From JBBSHE01 sp038253325 (GTDB taxonomy: Bacteria > Actinomycetota > Actinomycetes > Propionibacteriales > Nocardioidaceae): a stretch of DNA of 27,842 nucleotides. Shown in pieces: positions 12,136 to 19,694 of this stretch; positions within the stretch are counted from its first letter, which is position 1; the number at the start of each line of letters is the position of its first letter. Made by a program: the position numbers and the translations under genes. The notes under the pieces are model-generated. The model searched no databases. It was not told the origin of the DNA and saw only the letters and a list, made by a program, of their open reading frames with translations. The stretch covers positions 1 to 27,842 of the forward strand of contig JBBSHE010000034.1 of the NCBI GenBank assembly GCA_038253325.1, written 5' to 3'.

Positions 12136-13794
12136 CCCAGTGGTCGTACGCGGGTACGCGGCGGCGGGGTCGGTGATCACGTTGACGAGGTACGGGACGC
12201 CGGACGCGAAGGCGCGGTCGAGCGCAGGTCCGACCTGGTGGGGGTCCTTGACCTGCTCGCCGGCTCCGCCCAACGCCTCCACGATCCGGTGGTAGGGAGT
12301 CTCCGGCGCGAGGTCGGTCAAGACGTCGTATCCGTACAACAGCCGCATTGGCCCCTTCTCCAGGCCCCAGCACGAGTTGTTGCCCAGCACCATGACGACC
12401 GGTAGCCGGTGCCTCACGAGTGTGTCCACCTCCATCAGCGACATACCGGCTGCGCCGTCGCCGAGCAGGACCACCACCTGGGACGCGGGGCGCGCGATCC
12501 GAGCGGCGATCGCTGCGCCGAGACCCGCGCCGAGACACCCGAACGGACCGGGGTCGAACCAGCAACCGGGCTGCCGGGGTTCGATGTACTTTCCGGCGAA
12601 CGACACGAAATCCCCTCCGTCACCGATCACCACGGCGTCTTCGGCGAGCCGGGGGAGCAGCTCGCCGTAGACCCGCGCCGGGTGGATCGGCTCAGCGTCG
12701 GAGCCGAGGAGTTCGCGGTCGCGGTCGGTACCTGCCGCCACCGCCAGGGACATCGTCGTACGCCAGGCTGACCAGTCGGGGAGCCGGCGACCAGCAAGGT
12801 ACGCCTCACGGACGGCGTCGAGGACCGCACCGAGGTCTCCCGAAGCGGTCGCGGCTGTCGGAACCTGCCGGCTCAACTGGCCGTCGGAGTCGGCGATGTG
12901 GACGACGCGTGCCGGCGGTGCACCGTCCTTCCCACCGAACGCTCCGAACCCGAGTCGGAAGTCGAGGGGCGTTCCGACGACCACCGCGAGATCACAGCGA
13001 CCGAACGCCGCTGCACGCGCCTTCGCCGCCAGCAGCGGGTGACCGCCGGGGATCATGCCGCGGCCCATGCCGTTCGTGACCACGGGCAGCTGAAGCTCAT
13101 CGACGAGGCGGGCCGCCGCCTCTTCGGCGCCGTCCAGCCAGACGTCGGTCCCCAGCACCAGCACGGGATTGCGCGCCTCGGCGAGCAGGCTCGCAATCGC
13201 GGCCACGTCGTCCGGGTCCGGCGATCCGGTCTGCCGGTCGGACGCGGCCGGGACGGCCCGTTCGGTGCGGGAGAAGAAGTGGTCCATCGGAATGTCGACG
13301 AACACCGGCCCTCGGTGCGGCGACCCGGCTGTCGTGAACGCCTCGTCGACGTCGTCGGCGAGCCGGTCGACGGATGACACGGTGCGGGCAAGTTTGGTGA
13401 TCGTCTCCAGGATCGGCGGGTGGTCGAGCTCCTGAAGGCTTCCGGCACCCCATCGAAACGCCGGCGCCCGGCCGCCGAGGACGACCAGAGGGGAGCCGCT
13501 GAAGTACGCCTGCGCGATCGGGCTCACGCCGTTCGTGACGCCAGGTCCTGCCGTCAGGACAGCAAGGCCGGGGGTCCGGGTCAGCTTGCCGGTCGCCTCC
13601 GCGGCGAACACGGCCGACGCCTCGTGCCGGACGTCGACGAGGCGGATCGGCGGCTCTGCCTTCACGGCGCCGTCGTACGCGGGGAACACGTGCGCACCGG
13701 ACAACGTGAACATCGTCTCGACGCCGTGCGAACGCGCGACGGCCACTGCGAAGTCGCCCCCGTGGCCTTCCATGACGGTGCCGGGTGCCGTCAT
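12130..13794 (-). CDS. Thiamine pyrophosphate-dependent enzyme, acetolactate synthase-like
   Basis: The 554-residue protein has the three-domain layout of the acetolactate synthase/oxalyl-CoA decarboxylase superfamily. The N-terminal pyrimidine-binding domain shows TLSGAHVFPAYDG near 30-42 and the catalytic Glu58 in VRHEAS, then GPGVTNGVSPIAQAYFS. The middle Rossmann-like domain is at about 190-320. The C-terminal domain carries GDGAAGMSL, then about 25 residues, then LGNNSCWG, the TPP-Mg motif. A nearby anabolic partner (ilvN, ilvC) is absent, so a biosynthetic acetolactate synthase is unlikely and the substrate is unknown. ATG 13794 overlaps the DUF2785 stop (ATGA). An open frame continues far upstream but lies inside the DUF2785 gene. 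Confidence 0.88.
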   Translation of the reverse strand: MTAPGTVMEGHGGDFAVAVARSHGVETMFTLSGAHVFPAYDGAVKAEPPIRLVDVRHEASAVFAAEATGKLTRTPGLAVLTAGPGVTNGVSPIAQAYFSGSPLVVLGGRAPAFRWGAGSLQELDHPPILETITKLARTVSSVDRLADDVDEAFTTAGSPHRGPVFVDIPMDHFFSRTERAVPAASDRQTGSPDPDDVAAIASLLAEARNPVLVLGTDVWLDGAEEAAARLVDELQLPVVTNGMGRGMIPGGHPLLAAKARAAAFGRCDLAVVVGTPLDFRLGFGAFGGKDGAPPARVVHIADSDGQLSRQVPTAATASGDLGAVLDAVREAYLAGRRLPDWSAWRTTMSLAVAAGTDRDRELLGSDAEPIHPARVYGELLPRLAEDAVVIGDGGDFVSFAGKYIEPRQPGCWFDPGPFGCLGAGLGAAIAARIARPASQVVVLLGDGAAGMSLMEVDTLVRHRLPVVMVLGNNSCWGLEKGPMRLLYGYDVLTDLAPETPYHRIVEALGGAGEQVKDPHQVGPALDRAFASGVPYLVNVITDPAAAYPRTTTGI

Positions 13795-14678
13795 GAGCGG
13801 CGGGCGTACAACCAGGGCGCGGACCTCGGAACCTGGGCCAGCAGAGCCAGCAGCAGGTCCGCGCGGTGGGCGGGCACCCGGTCGAACATCTCCTGGTCGT
13901 CGGGGTGAGGCATCGGTGGCCGGATTCCCGCTCCCAGGTGGACGTAGACGGCGCGGATGAACCCCGACGTGTTGCGGGCAGCAGGGGTAGGCACGTCGGT
14001 CCGCCCCTCCGTGGCCTCGAGCCCGTCGCCGAGTCGGCTGGCCCAGGCGTCGAGCACGTCGGCCGAGACCAGGTTGCGGTAGACGACCGTCAGTGCTGCC
14101 GCGGCCAACCGGTCGACCTCGCCGTCGACGAGCAGGTGACGTGTCGGGCGCTGCAACCGTTCGGCGATCACGCCGAGGACGACCTCGGCCTCGTCGGCAC
14201 CGCTGTGGTGCGACGCGGCGATCGCGCGGAGGAGGTCTGCGCCGTGGGCGACCGCATGTGCCGAGCCCTTGTCGGGAACAAGACCACGCAGGTCCTGCTC
14301 GCGCAGGAGCCAACTGATACCTCGGTCGCTCCACTGGAGAAACAGCTCCTTCGGCAGCAGCCGGGCGGCGTTGTCCCGCTCGAGGCACCCGGTCAGGATC
14401 AGCGCCGCGAACGAGCGTCGGAAGACCGTGTCGGTGCCGTCATCGCCGAGTCCGACCTGCATGCCGCGGGCGATGGAGTCCCCCAAGGTGGCGAGCAGGT
14501 CGTCGTAGACTCCGCGGCAGATCCAGGTCGCAAGCACGCGATACGCGATCTCGTCCCGCAGCTCCGGGTCGGTCGTACCGAGCATCTCGACGAGCTCGGT
14601 GGTCAGGTCGTTGAGGGGCCGATCTATCGGCACTGCGAAGTCGGTCTCGACCACGGTCTCCCACATCGGTCGCGACAT
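13791..14678 (-). CDS. DUF2785 domain-containing protein
   Basis: The 295-residue, mostly helical, soluble protein carries the DUF2785 pattern in its middle: LRGLVPDKGSAHAVAHGADLL, with the conserved His-Ala-x-Ala-His-Gly-Ala-Asp motif. There is no signal peptide or membrane segment. The family function is unknown. ATG 14678 is preceded by AGGA at about eight bases; ATG 14666 is an alternative. The gene is translationally coupled to the TPP enzyme downstream, so the two probably work together. The pair splits the usual bL37-pdtaS-whiB1 neighbourhood, suggesting that it was inserted there. Confidence 0.8.
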   Translation of the reverse strand: MSRPMWETVVETDFAVPIDRPLNDLTTELVEMLGTTDPELRDEIAYRVLATWICRGVYDDLLATLGDSIARGMQVGLGDDGTDTVFRRSFAALILTGCLERDNAARLLPKELFLQWSDRGISWLLREQDLRGLVPDKGSAHAVAHGADLLRAIAASHHSGADEAEVVLGVIAERLQRPTRHLLVDGEVDRLAAAALTVVYRNLVSADVLDAWASRLGDGLEATEGRTDVPTPAARNTSGFIRAVYVHLGAGIRPPMPHPDDQEMFDRVPAHRADLLLALLAQVPRSAPWLYARRS

Positions 14679-14735
14679 GTCCCAATCCTGGCACACGATC
14701 CGAGGGGTTGACCGTCGTGACACTAGGCTCCGACG

Positions 14736-14990
14736 GTGGCCTTCCTCGACAGCCTCGCCGCGGAGCACACGAACCTCGTCGAGGATGAATCGCGCGTCGG
14801 CGACGGCTTCATCCGGCTCGACGAGAAAGGGGCCGTCAGCTACGCCAGTCCGAACGCGCTGTCGACGTACGGACATCTCGGCAAGACCGCTGACCTGATC
14901 GGGCGGGCAGGCGCTGGGCCTGGCCACCGAGGAGCTGGTGGCGGAGCCGTCCGGTCGCTCGACGAGATGCTCTGCGGGTGGCCGGATCAG
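14736..14990 (+). pseudogene. pdtaS: Deletion remnant of sensor histidine kinase pdtaS
   Basis: GTG 14736 opens VAFLDSLAAEHTNLV, the N-terminus of PdtaS-type kinases. It then jumps directly to SRVGDGFIRLDEKGAVSYAS (residues 19-38) and PNALSTYGHLGKTADLIG, the start of the PdtaS PAS domain. About 150 residues of GAF domain that normally lie between are missing, yet the frame is kept. After residue 57 the similarity ends. The rest of the PAS domain and the whole HisKA_2/ATPase part are absent, because whiB1 starts its stop-codon side at 14993. The position next to whiB1, pointing towards it, matches mycobacteria. The open frame runs on to 15083 inside whiB1 and may still be translated as a short peptide. 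An assembly error is the alternative. Confidence 0.72.
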
Positions 14991-14992
14991 GG

Positions 14993-15244
14993 TCAGGCGG
15001 TGCGGATTCGCGCCCTGGCGCGACGACGCTTCAGTGCTCGCCGCTCGTCTTCGGAGAGGCCGCCCCACACCCCATGGTCCTGACCCGCTTCCAATGCCCA
15101 TGCGAGACACTGCTCGCGGACGTCGCATCGACGGCACACGGCCTTGGCCTCTTCGATCTGGAGCAAGGCGGGCCCGGTGTTCCCGATGGGAAAGAACAGC
15201 TCGGGGTCCTCGTCCAAGCACGCGGCGCGGTGGCGCCAATCCAT
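14993..15244 (-). CDS. whiB1: WhiB1-type iron-sulfur transcription factor
   Basis: The 83-residue protein binds a [4Fe-4S] cluster through Cys9, Cys37, Cys40 and Cys46 (AVCRRCDVREQC), contacts the housekeeping sigma factor, and in mycobacteria responds to nitric oxide. It has the WhiB turn GVWGG at about 58-62 and a basic DNA-binding tail, RRALKRRRARARIR. The N-terminus MDWRHRAAC is nearly that of mycobacterial WhiB1. ATG 15244 has GAGGAG seven bases upstream; ATGs further up lie before this site. It is divergent from a small membrane protein gene. Confidence 0.94.
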   Translation of the reverse strand: MDWRHRAACLDEDPELFFPIGNTGPALLQIEEAKAVCRRCDVREQCLAWALEAGQDHGVWGGLSEDERRALKRRRARARIRTA

Positions 15245-15340
15245 GGGGTGACTCCTCTTCATCAGCTCACTCGTGAATCTCTTCACGAACTCCCGCCTGA
15301 TCCTGTCTGCTCGGGGTGACCAGAGGACTTCGGCGACATG

Positions 15341-15359
15341 CTGTAGACGGTTGCTACAG
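15341..15359. repeat. Inverted repeat upstream of whiB1
   Basis: CTGTAG and CTACAG flank seven bases, about 100 bases upstream of the whiB1 start, in the 280-base divergent region 15245-15524. It may be an operator. A second small palindrome, CGGGTTTACCCG, lies at 15471-15482. TTGCGA on the reverse strand nearby could be a -35, but the matching -10 (TGTAGC) is weak. Confidence 0.35.
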
Positions 15360-15512
15360 CCGCGTTATCGATGGTCGCAACTGACCGGACGGCGCACAAC
15401 CCTTTTCATCGGCTTTTCAGGTTGTCTGATGCGTCACACGGGCGTTCCAGCCGGTTTGATCACGGATTGTCGGGTTTACCCGCGGTCTCGGAGGCGGCGG
15501 TGGCAACCCGGC

Positions 15513-15518
15513 TACAGT
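15513..15518 (+). promoter_or_regulatory. -10 element for a leaderless membrane protein gene
   Basis: TACAGT lies seven bases before GTG 15525, so the transcript should begin at the start codon. No ribosome site precedes the GTG, which agrees with a leaderless message. Confidence 0.45.
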
Positions 15519-15524
15519 TCCCGC

Positions 15525-15959
15525 GTGACCGACCCTGAACCCGCCCCGGCCGACCCAGCGTACCGGGCGCGCCCGTACCTGCTCGGCGGCGCCGGAGTCT
15601 GCGTCCTCGAGGCGCTTGCTCTGGTCGTCCTCGGACTCGCTGCGATCGTCGACATCCATCGCGACCGGATCGCCGAGGGGCTGACCAGCGCCGTCTTCTT
15701 CTGGATCTACGCTCTCGGGCTCGCCGCCTGCGCGCGCGGGCTCTGGCGCGCCCGTCGATGGCCGCGGGGCGCCATCTTGCTGACCCAGCTCATCGCGCTC
15801 GGGATGGCGTACAGCTTCTGGGGAACCTCGCAGCGCTGGCTCGCGCCGGTGATCGCCATCCCGGCGCTGGCCGCGGTCTTCTGCGTGCTGCACCCGGCCA
15901 CGACCGCGGCGTTGTACGGCCGACGGACGCCCGACGACACGTCACCCGACGACGTCTGA
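15525..15959 (+). CDS. Small four-helix integral membrane protein
   Basis: The 144-residue protein begins with a Pro/Asp-rich cytoplasmic tail (VTDPEPAPADPAYRARP). It has four hydrophobic segments at about 19-42, 53-72, 82-100 and 105-122, then a polar tail ending in DDTSPDDV. Arg/Trp pairs (GLWRARRWPRG) mark the loop after the second helix. I do not recognise a named family; similar unnamed four-helix proteins are common in actinomycetes. GTG 15525 is chosen because a -10 box lies seven bases upstream and the residues before it look non-coding. Confidence 0.72.
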   Translation: MTDPEPAPADPAYRARPYLLGGAGVCVLEALALVVLGLAAIVDIHRDRIAEGLTSAVFFWIYALGLAACARGLWRARRWPRGAILLTQLIALGMAYSFWGTSQRWLAPVIAIPALAAVFCVLHPATTAALYGRRTPDDTSPDDV

Positions 15960-16015
15960 GCGGTACGCCGGGCCAGGCACAGGCGAGCCCCTCGGGCCTT
16001 GAGCCGCTCGGGACG

Positions 16016-16069
16016 GAGCCACTGGGGGAGCCACTGGTGGTCTTGAGCCACTGGGGGAGCCACTGGTGG
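16016..16069 (+). repeat. Two perfect 25-bp direct repeats in a gene-poor stretch
   Basis: The 25-mer starting GAGCCACTGGGGGAGCC at 16016-16040 recurs exactly at 16045-16069, four bases apart (period 29). Each unit itself contains GAGCCACTGG twice. The surrounding 15960-16194 has no gene I can support; a further, looser copy (TTGAGCCGCTCGGG) precedes the array at about 16000. Confidence 0.75.
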
Positions 16070-16194
16070 CGCGCGGTCACAACACGGAAGTCTTCGGACA
16101 CAACCGCCGACCGGAGCCCCAAAGCGAACCCGGGCCACCACACGACTCGTGGGACTGGGGCGGAGCCCCGTCAGGGTTTGGCCTAAGGAAGGCG

Positions 16195-16393
16195 ATGACC
16201 GAAACGAAAACGACGATCCGGGTGCTGCTCGCGGAGCACAACGACGGCGTCCGCGAGCACAACGTCACCGCCGAACAACTAGCCAGCACGGGTTCGGAGA
16301 GGTGGAGATCAGCGGCACGGAGACCGTGCGGGAAGCTGCTGCTGAGGCGACATCCGACAGGTAAACGCCCAGGTCAGCGACCTGCGAACCGTT
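16195..16393 (+). pseudogene. Probable frameshifted small gene of unknown function
   Basis: ATG 16195 has AAGGA about eight bases upstream and opens MTETKTTIRVLLAEHNDGVR with high G/C at codon third positions to about 16285. Coding character then moves to a second frame (HGFGEVEISGTETVREAAAE, to about 16340) and then to a third (GDIRQVNAQVSDLRTVLAAL, to about 16390), each rich in acidic and helical residues. Read together they would make one protein of about 65 residues broken by two frameshifts. The end meets the 3' end of sodN. No family is recognised; chance open frames in GC-rich DNA are the alternative. Confidence 0.4.
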
Positions 16394-16792
16394 CTAGCCG
16401 CTCTTGGTCTCCCAGAAGATCTTCGAGATCTCCTCGATCTTCGCGAGCAGCTGGTCGGCGACCTCGACGTCGGTCGAGCCCTTCGTGCCGCTTGCTCCGG
16501 CAAGCTTCGTCGCCTCGTTGACGAGCGTGTGGAGCTCGGGGTATTTCTCGAAGTGAGGCGGCTTGAAGTAGTCCGTCCACAGCACCCACAGGTGATGCTT
16601 GACGAGTTCCGACCTCTGCTCCTTGATCAGGAGGGCCCGGGCGTGGAAGTCGGGGTCGTCGTTGTCCGCCATCTTCTGCGCGATGGCACGTACCGAGTCG
16701 GCCTCGATCTTGGCCTGCATCGGGTCGTAAACCCCGCACGGGAGGTCGCAGTGGGCGGAAACCCGGACGGTTGGGGCAAACAGGTGCCTCAT
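16394..16792 (-). CDS. sodN: Nickel superoxide dismutase
   Basis: A 132-residue precursor of Ni-SOD, which converts superoxide to oxygen and hydrogen peroxide. After a 13-residue propeptide (MRHLFAPTVRVSA) comes the nickel hook HCDLPCGVYDP, in which mature His1, Cys2 and Cys6 bind Ni. The four-helix bundle follows, with KHHLWVLWTDYFKPPHFEKY near 65-84 and the family ending KIFWETK. The mature form of 119 residues is close to Streptomyces SodN. ATG 16792 is preceded by AAGGGA nine bases upstream; further ATGs upstream would lengthen the propeptide beyond the family norm. The processing protease gene sodX is divergent, 48 bases away. Confidence 0.96.
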   Translation of the reverse strand: MRHLFAPTVRVSAHCDLPCGVYDPMQAKIEADSVRAIAQKMADNDDPDFHARALLIKEQRSELVKHHLWVLWTDYFKPPHFEKYPELHTLVNEATKLAGASGTKGSTDVEVADQLLAKIEEISKIFWETKSG

Positions 16793-16840
16793 CAAATTCG
16801 GTCCCTTCTGTGGATCCATCAATGTCGCCAGACTGTCCCT

Positions 16841-17179
16841 GTGACACTACCCCCCGTCGCACGGCAGCATCGACGTAGATTCGGCTTCGCCATCGTCACC
16901 GGACGCTCGATGGAACCGACGCTTCGTGCCGGTGACCGACTGCTCGTCGACTACGCCGCCGCGCCGCGCGCCGGCCGGCTCGCCGTCGTACGGCTCCCGA
17001 ACCGGCCGCTGGCAGTGAAGCGGCTGGCCCGTGTGACCGACGGCGGCTGGTGGGTCGCGGCGGACAATCACCGCGCAGGGGTCGACTCCCGCGTCGTCGG
17101 CGTCGTCGCGGCAGCCGACGTGGTCGCCCTCGTACTCCTGCGGGTCTGGCCCCGGCCCCGATTCGCTTTCCCAGGTTAA
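16841..17179 (+). CDS. sodX: Nickel-type superoxide dismutase maturation protease
   Basis: A 112-residue S26-type peptidase that removes the SodN propeptide so that His1 can bind nickel. The Ser-Lys dyad is visible: Ser23 in GRSMEPTLRAGD and Lys60 in LAVKRLARV. There is no N-terminal membrane anchor, unlike signal peptidase I, which fits cytoplasmic processing of SodN. It ends in a hydrophobic strand, ADVVALVLLRVWPRP. GTG 16841 gives the usual short N-terminus. The stop codon TAA lies inside a 22-bp palindrome. Confidence 0.93.
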   Translation: MTLPPVARQHRRRFGFAIVTGRSMEPTLRAGDRLLVDYAAAPRAGRLAVVRLPNRPLAVKRLARVTDGGWWVAADNHRAGVDSRVVGVVAAADVVALVLLRVWPRPRFAFPG

Positions 17180-17188
17180 CCTGGGAAA
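17167..17188. repeat. Perfect 22-bp palindrome spanning the sodX stop codon
   Basis: TTTCCCAGGTT is followed directly by its reverse complement AACCTGGGAAA. As RNA, it gives a 9-bp stem with a TTAA loop, flanked by T and A tracts so it could terminate transcription in both directions. As DNA, it is a fully symmetric site that a dimeric regulator could use for the gene starting at 17270. Confidence 0.7.
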
Positions 17189-17256
17189 ACCGCGGGAGAC
17201 CCCGGTTGCAAGGAGCATGCGGGCAGGCGACCTCGTCGGTGGCGGTCAGCTGTCGC

Positions 17257-17262
17257 TAGGTT
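17257..17262 (+). promoter_or_regulatory. -10 element for a leaderless oxidoreductase gene
   Basis: TAGGTT ends seven bases before ATG 17270, so transcription should begin at the ATG. There is no ribosome site before the ATG. The -35 region is unclear. Confidence 0.45.
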
Positions 17263-17269
17263 GGCGTCT

Positions 17270-18238
17270 ATGTTCGCCGTCTACGCCGCGTCACAAGATG
17301 CCGACGACCCGTTGTCCGGCCTCGAGGCCGGAGACGTCCCGACGCCGGAAGTCCCGGACGGCTGGACGACTGTGGACGTGAAGGCGGCGGCACTCAACCA
17401 CCATGACCTGTGGTCGTTGCGCGGTGTCGGCCTTCCGTCCGATCGGCTGCCGATGATCCTCGGCTGTGACGCCGCGGGCGTCGACGCGGACGGCGCGGAG
17501 GTCATCGTGCACGCGGTCATCAGCGATCCGGACTGGCTCGGTGACGAGACCCTGGACCCCCGCCGGTCGCTGCTGTCGGAGCGCTATCTGGGTACGTTCG
17601 CCGAACGCGTCGCCGTGCCTCGGCGAAACCTGGTGCCGAAGCCGCCAGGGCTGACGTTCGAGGAGGCCGCCTGCCTCCCGACGGCGTGGCTGACGGCGTA
17701 CCGGATGCTGTTCACGAAAGGTCGCCTGCGGCCCGGGGACAGTGTGCTCGTGCAGGGCGCGGGCGGAGGCGTGGCGACCGCGCTACTGATCTTGGCGAAG
17801 GGCGCCGGTATGCGGGTGTTCGTGACCAGCCGGGACGAATTCAAGCTGGTACGTGCCCGCGAGCTCGGTGCGGACGAGGCCGTCGCTACGGGTAGCCGGC
17901 TTCCGCAGCGGGTGGACGCCGTGATGGAGACCGTCGGACAGGCGACGTGGTCGCACTCGCTGCGGTCGGTACGGCCCGGGGGAACCGTTGTCGTGTCCGG
18001 TGCAACGTCCGGGCCGAACCCCGAACAGACGGAGCTGAACCGGGTCTTCTTCCTCCAGCTCCGAGTCCTCGGCTCGACGATGGGCACTCGCGACGAGCTC
18101 GGCGCGCTGGTGAGCATGCTCGATCTGACGGGCGTCCGTCCGCTTGTCGACGCTACCTACCCGTTGACCGATGCCCGGGACGGCTTCGCCGCGATGGAAC
18201 GCGGTGCCGTGTTCGGCAAGATCGTCTTCACGGTGTGA
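17270..18238 (+). CDS. MDR superfamily zinc-binding-dehydrogenase-like oxidoreductase
   Basis: The 322-residue protein has the medium-chain dehydrogenase/reductase layout. The N-terminal GroES-like half contains KAAALNHHDLWSLRGVG at 38-54 and GCDAAG at 65-70. The Rossmann half has VQGAGGGVAT at 161-170 as the NAD(P)-binding turn, TSRDEFKLVRARELGADEAV near 188-208, and the C-terminal ERGAVFGKIVF. The catalytic zinc ligands and the structural four-Cys lobe of alcohol dehydrogenases are missing, so it is a quinone-oxidoreductase-like, zinc-free member. The substrate is unknown. It overlaps the convergent sulfatase gene by 11 bases at the 3' ends. Confidence 0.88.
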   Translation: MFAVYAASQDADDPLSGLEAGDVPTPEVPDGWTTVDVKAAALNHHDLWSLRGVGLPSDRLPMILGCDAAGVDADGAEVIVHAVISDPDWLGDETLDPRRSLLSERYLGTFAERVAVPRRNLVPKPPGLTFEEAACLPTAWLTAYRMLFTKGRLRPGDSVLVQGAGGGVATALLILAKGAGMRVFVTSRDEFKLVRARELGADEAVATGSRLPQRVDAVMETVGQATWSHSLRSVRPGGTVVVSGATSGPNPEQTELNRVFFLQLRVLGSTMGTRDELGALVSMLDLTGVRPLVDATYPLTDARDGFAAMERGAVFGKIVFTV

Positions 18239-19694
18239 CGAACGAGACGCACTGGGCGCCCTTGCAGGTCTGGAGCTCGACGGAGATTGCGCGCAGCTGC
18301 GCGACCAGGCGGGAGTACCGCGGGTCCCGGAGCGAGCTGTTGAGCTCGTACGGGTCGCGTCTGCGGTCGTAGAACTCCTCGCCCAGGGACCCGTAGTTGA
18401 GGTATGTGTACTGACTGGTGCGAACGCCGCGGTACAGCCAGCCAGGGACATTGGGACGGAGTGGTCCAGCCTCGATCGGCACGATCCGGTCGGCCCCGTC
18501 GGGCCGCCTCCCCGTCGCCAGCGGCATCATCGACGTGCCGTCCATCGGATGGTCGACCTGGCCACCCGCATCGGCGAGGTCGACGATCGTGGCGGCGATG
18601 TCGACGGTGGTCACGGTCTGCTGCCGATGGACGCCGTGCGGGAGGTTCGGGTTGGTGATGATCATCGGCACCCGCAGCGACGGCTCGTACCCGAGGATCT
18701 TGCCGGTCCACCGGTGCTCGCCGAGCTGAAACCCGTTGTCCGACGTGAACAGCAGGTAGGTGTTGTCGTACTGGCCGGTCGCCTTGAGGCGTTCGACGAT
18801 GTCACGGATGTCGCGGTCGACGGACTGGAGCGACTCCAGGCGGGTCCGGTAGAGCCGTTCGTGGGCGAGCAGCCGCCAGGCCGAGTACCGCGGCAGCTGC
18901 TGGATGAACTGCGACTTGTCGCTCACGTCCTTTTCGTTGATCGACGGGTTCTTGACCATCGGCAGGCTGCTGTACTTGCCGACGTCCCCCGGCGCCCCGA
19001 CGGGGTCGTTCCAGCACCGTCCCTCGATCCGTGCGCTCGCCGCCGTGACCGAGCACGAGGTGTGCGGCGCGGTATAGGACAGCCAGAGGAAGTACGGGCG
19101 CGCGTCGATGGCGAACTGCGTGATCCAGTCCTCCGCCGTCGCGGTCATCTGGTTCGTCTGGTAGACGTCCGGGTACGACTGGAGCTGCCCGTCGCTGTTG
19201 TACCTCGAGTACCAGTAATCGTACGTCCCGTCGACCGACGCGAACCAGTGGTTCCACCCGGGCGGGACCGCGTACGGGTCGCGCTTGCCGTACTGGTTGA
19301 GGTACTTGCCGATGAATCCCGTGTCGTAGCCCTTGGCCTTGAGCCATACCGGCAGCGTGTGGTTGCTGTCGAGCTTGTAGTAGCCGCCGTTCGGCCAGGC
19401 GTTGCCGCGTACGCCGTTGTTGTGGGAGTACTGGGCGGACAGGATCTCCGCCCGCGCCGGACAGCACAGCGGGTACGGCGAGACCATGTTGTCGAACGAG
19501 ACGCCGTTGCCCGCGAGCAGCCGGCGCGTGAACGGCATGTACGCGAGGTCGCCGGTGCGCATGTCATCGGTGCTGATCAAGACGATGTTCGGCCCACGCG
19601 CGATCGGCGGCTCGGCTGAACGGTGTGCGAGCAGAGCCGCGACGAGACACACCACGCCGACCAGCGTGACGAGCAGGATCCGGCGGGGGCTCAC
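18228..19694 (-). CDS. Secreted or membrane-anchored sulfatase (formylglycine type)
   Basis: The 488-residue protein begins with a basic stretch and a hydrophobic segment at about 5-23, a signal peptide or anchor. The alkaline-phosphatase-fold core starts at GPNIVLISTDDM (34-45; Asp43 and Asp44 bind calcium). The active-site signature C-x-P-x-R is Cys77-Cys78-Pro79-Ala80-Arg81 in YPLCCPARAEILS, where Cys77 should become formylglycine. LKAKGYDTGFIGKYLNQYG is typical of arylsulfatase and N-acetylglucosamine-6-sulfatase relatives. C-terminal TSDNGFQLGEHRW carries the second metal and Lys/His set. The substrate is unknown. GTG 19694 overlaps the DUF6104 stop (GTGA), making it the third gene of the kgd operon, an unexpected partner. 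Confidence 0.92.
   Translation of the reverse strand: MSPRRILLVTLVGVVCLVAALLAHRSAEPPIARGPNIVLISTDDMRTGDLAYMPFTRRLLAGNGVSFDNMVSPYPLCCPARAEILSAQYSHNNGVRGNAWPNGGYYKLDSNHTLPVWLKAKGYDTGFIGKYLNQYGKRDPYAVPPGWNHWFASVDGTYDYWYSRYNSDGQLQSYPDVYQTNQMTATAEDWITQFAIDARPYFLWLSYTAPHTSCSVTAASARIEGRCWNDPVGAPGDVGKYSSLPMVKNPSINEKDVSDKSQFIQQLPRYSAWRLLAHERLYRTRLESLQSVDRDIRDIVERLKATGQYDNTYLLFTSDNGFQLGEHRWTGKILGYEPSLRVPMIITNPNLPHGVHRQQTVTTVDIAATIVDLADAGGQVDHPMDGTSMMPLATGRRPDGADRIVPIEAGPLRPNVPGWLYRGVRTSQYTYLNYGSLGEEFYDRRRDPYELNSSLRDPRYSRLVAQLRAISVELQTCKGAQCVSFVTP

Noticed and set aside
13795..14388. Upstream in-frame extension of the TPP enzyme by about 200 residues
   Set aside because: It lies wholly within the DUF2785 gene in another frame, is Arg/Pro-rich, and the ATGA overlap at 13794 gives a normal family N-terminus.
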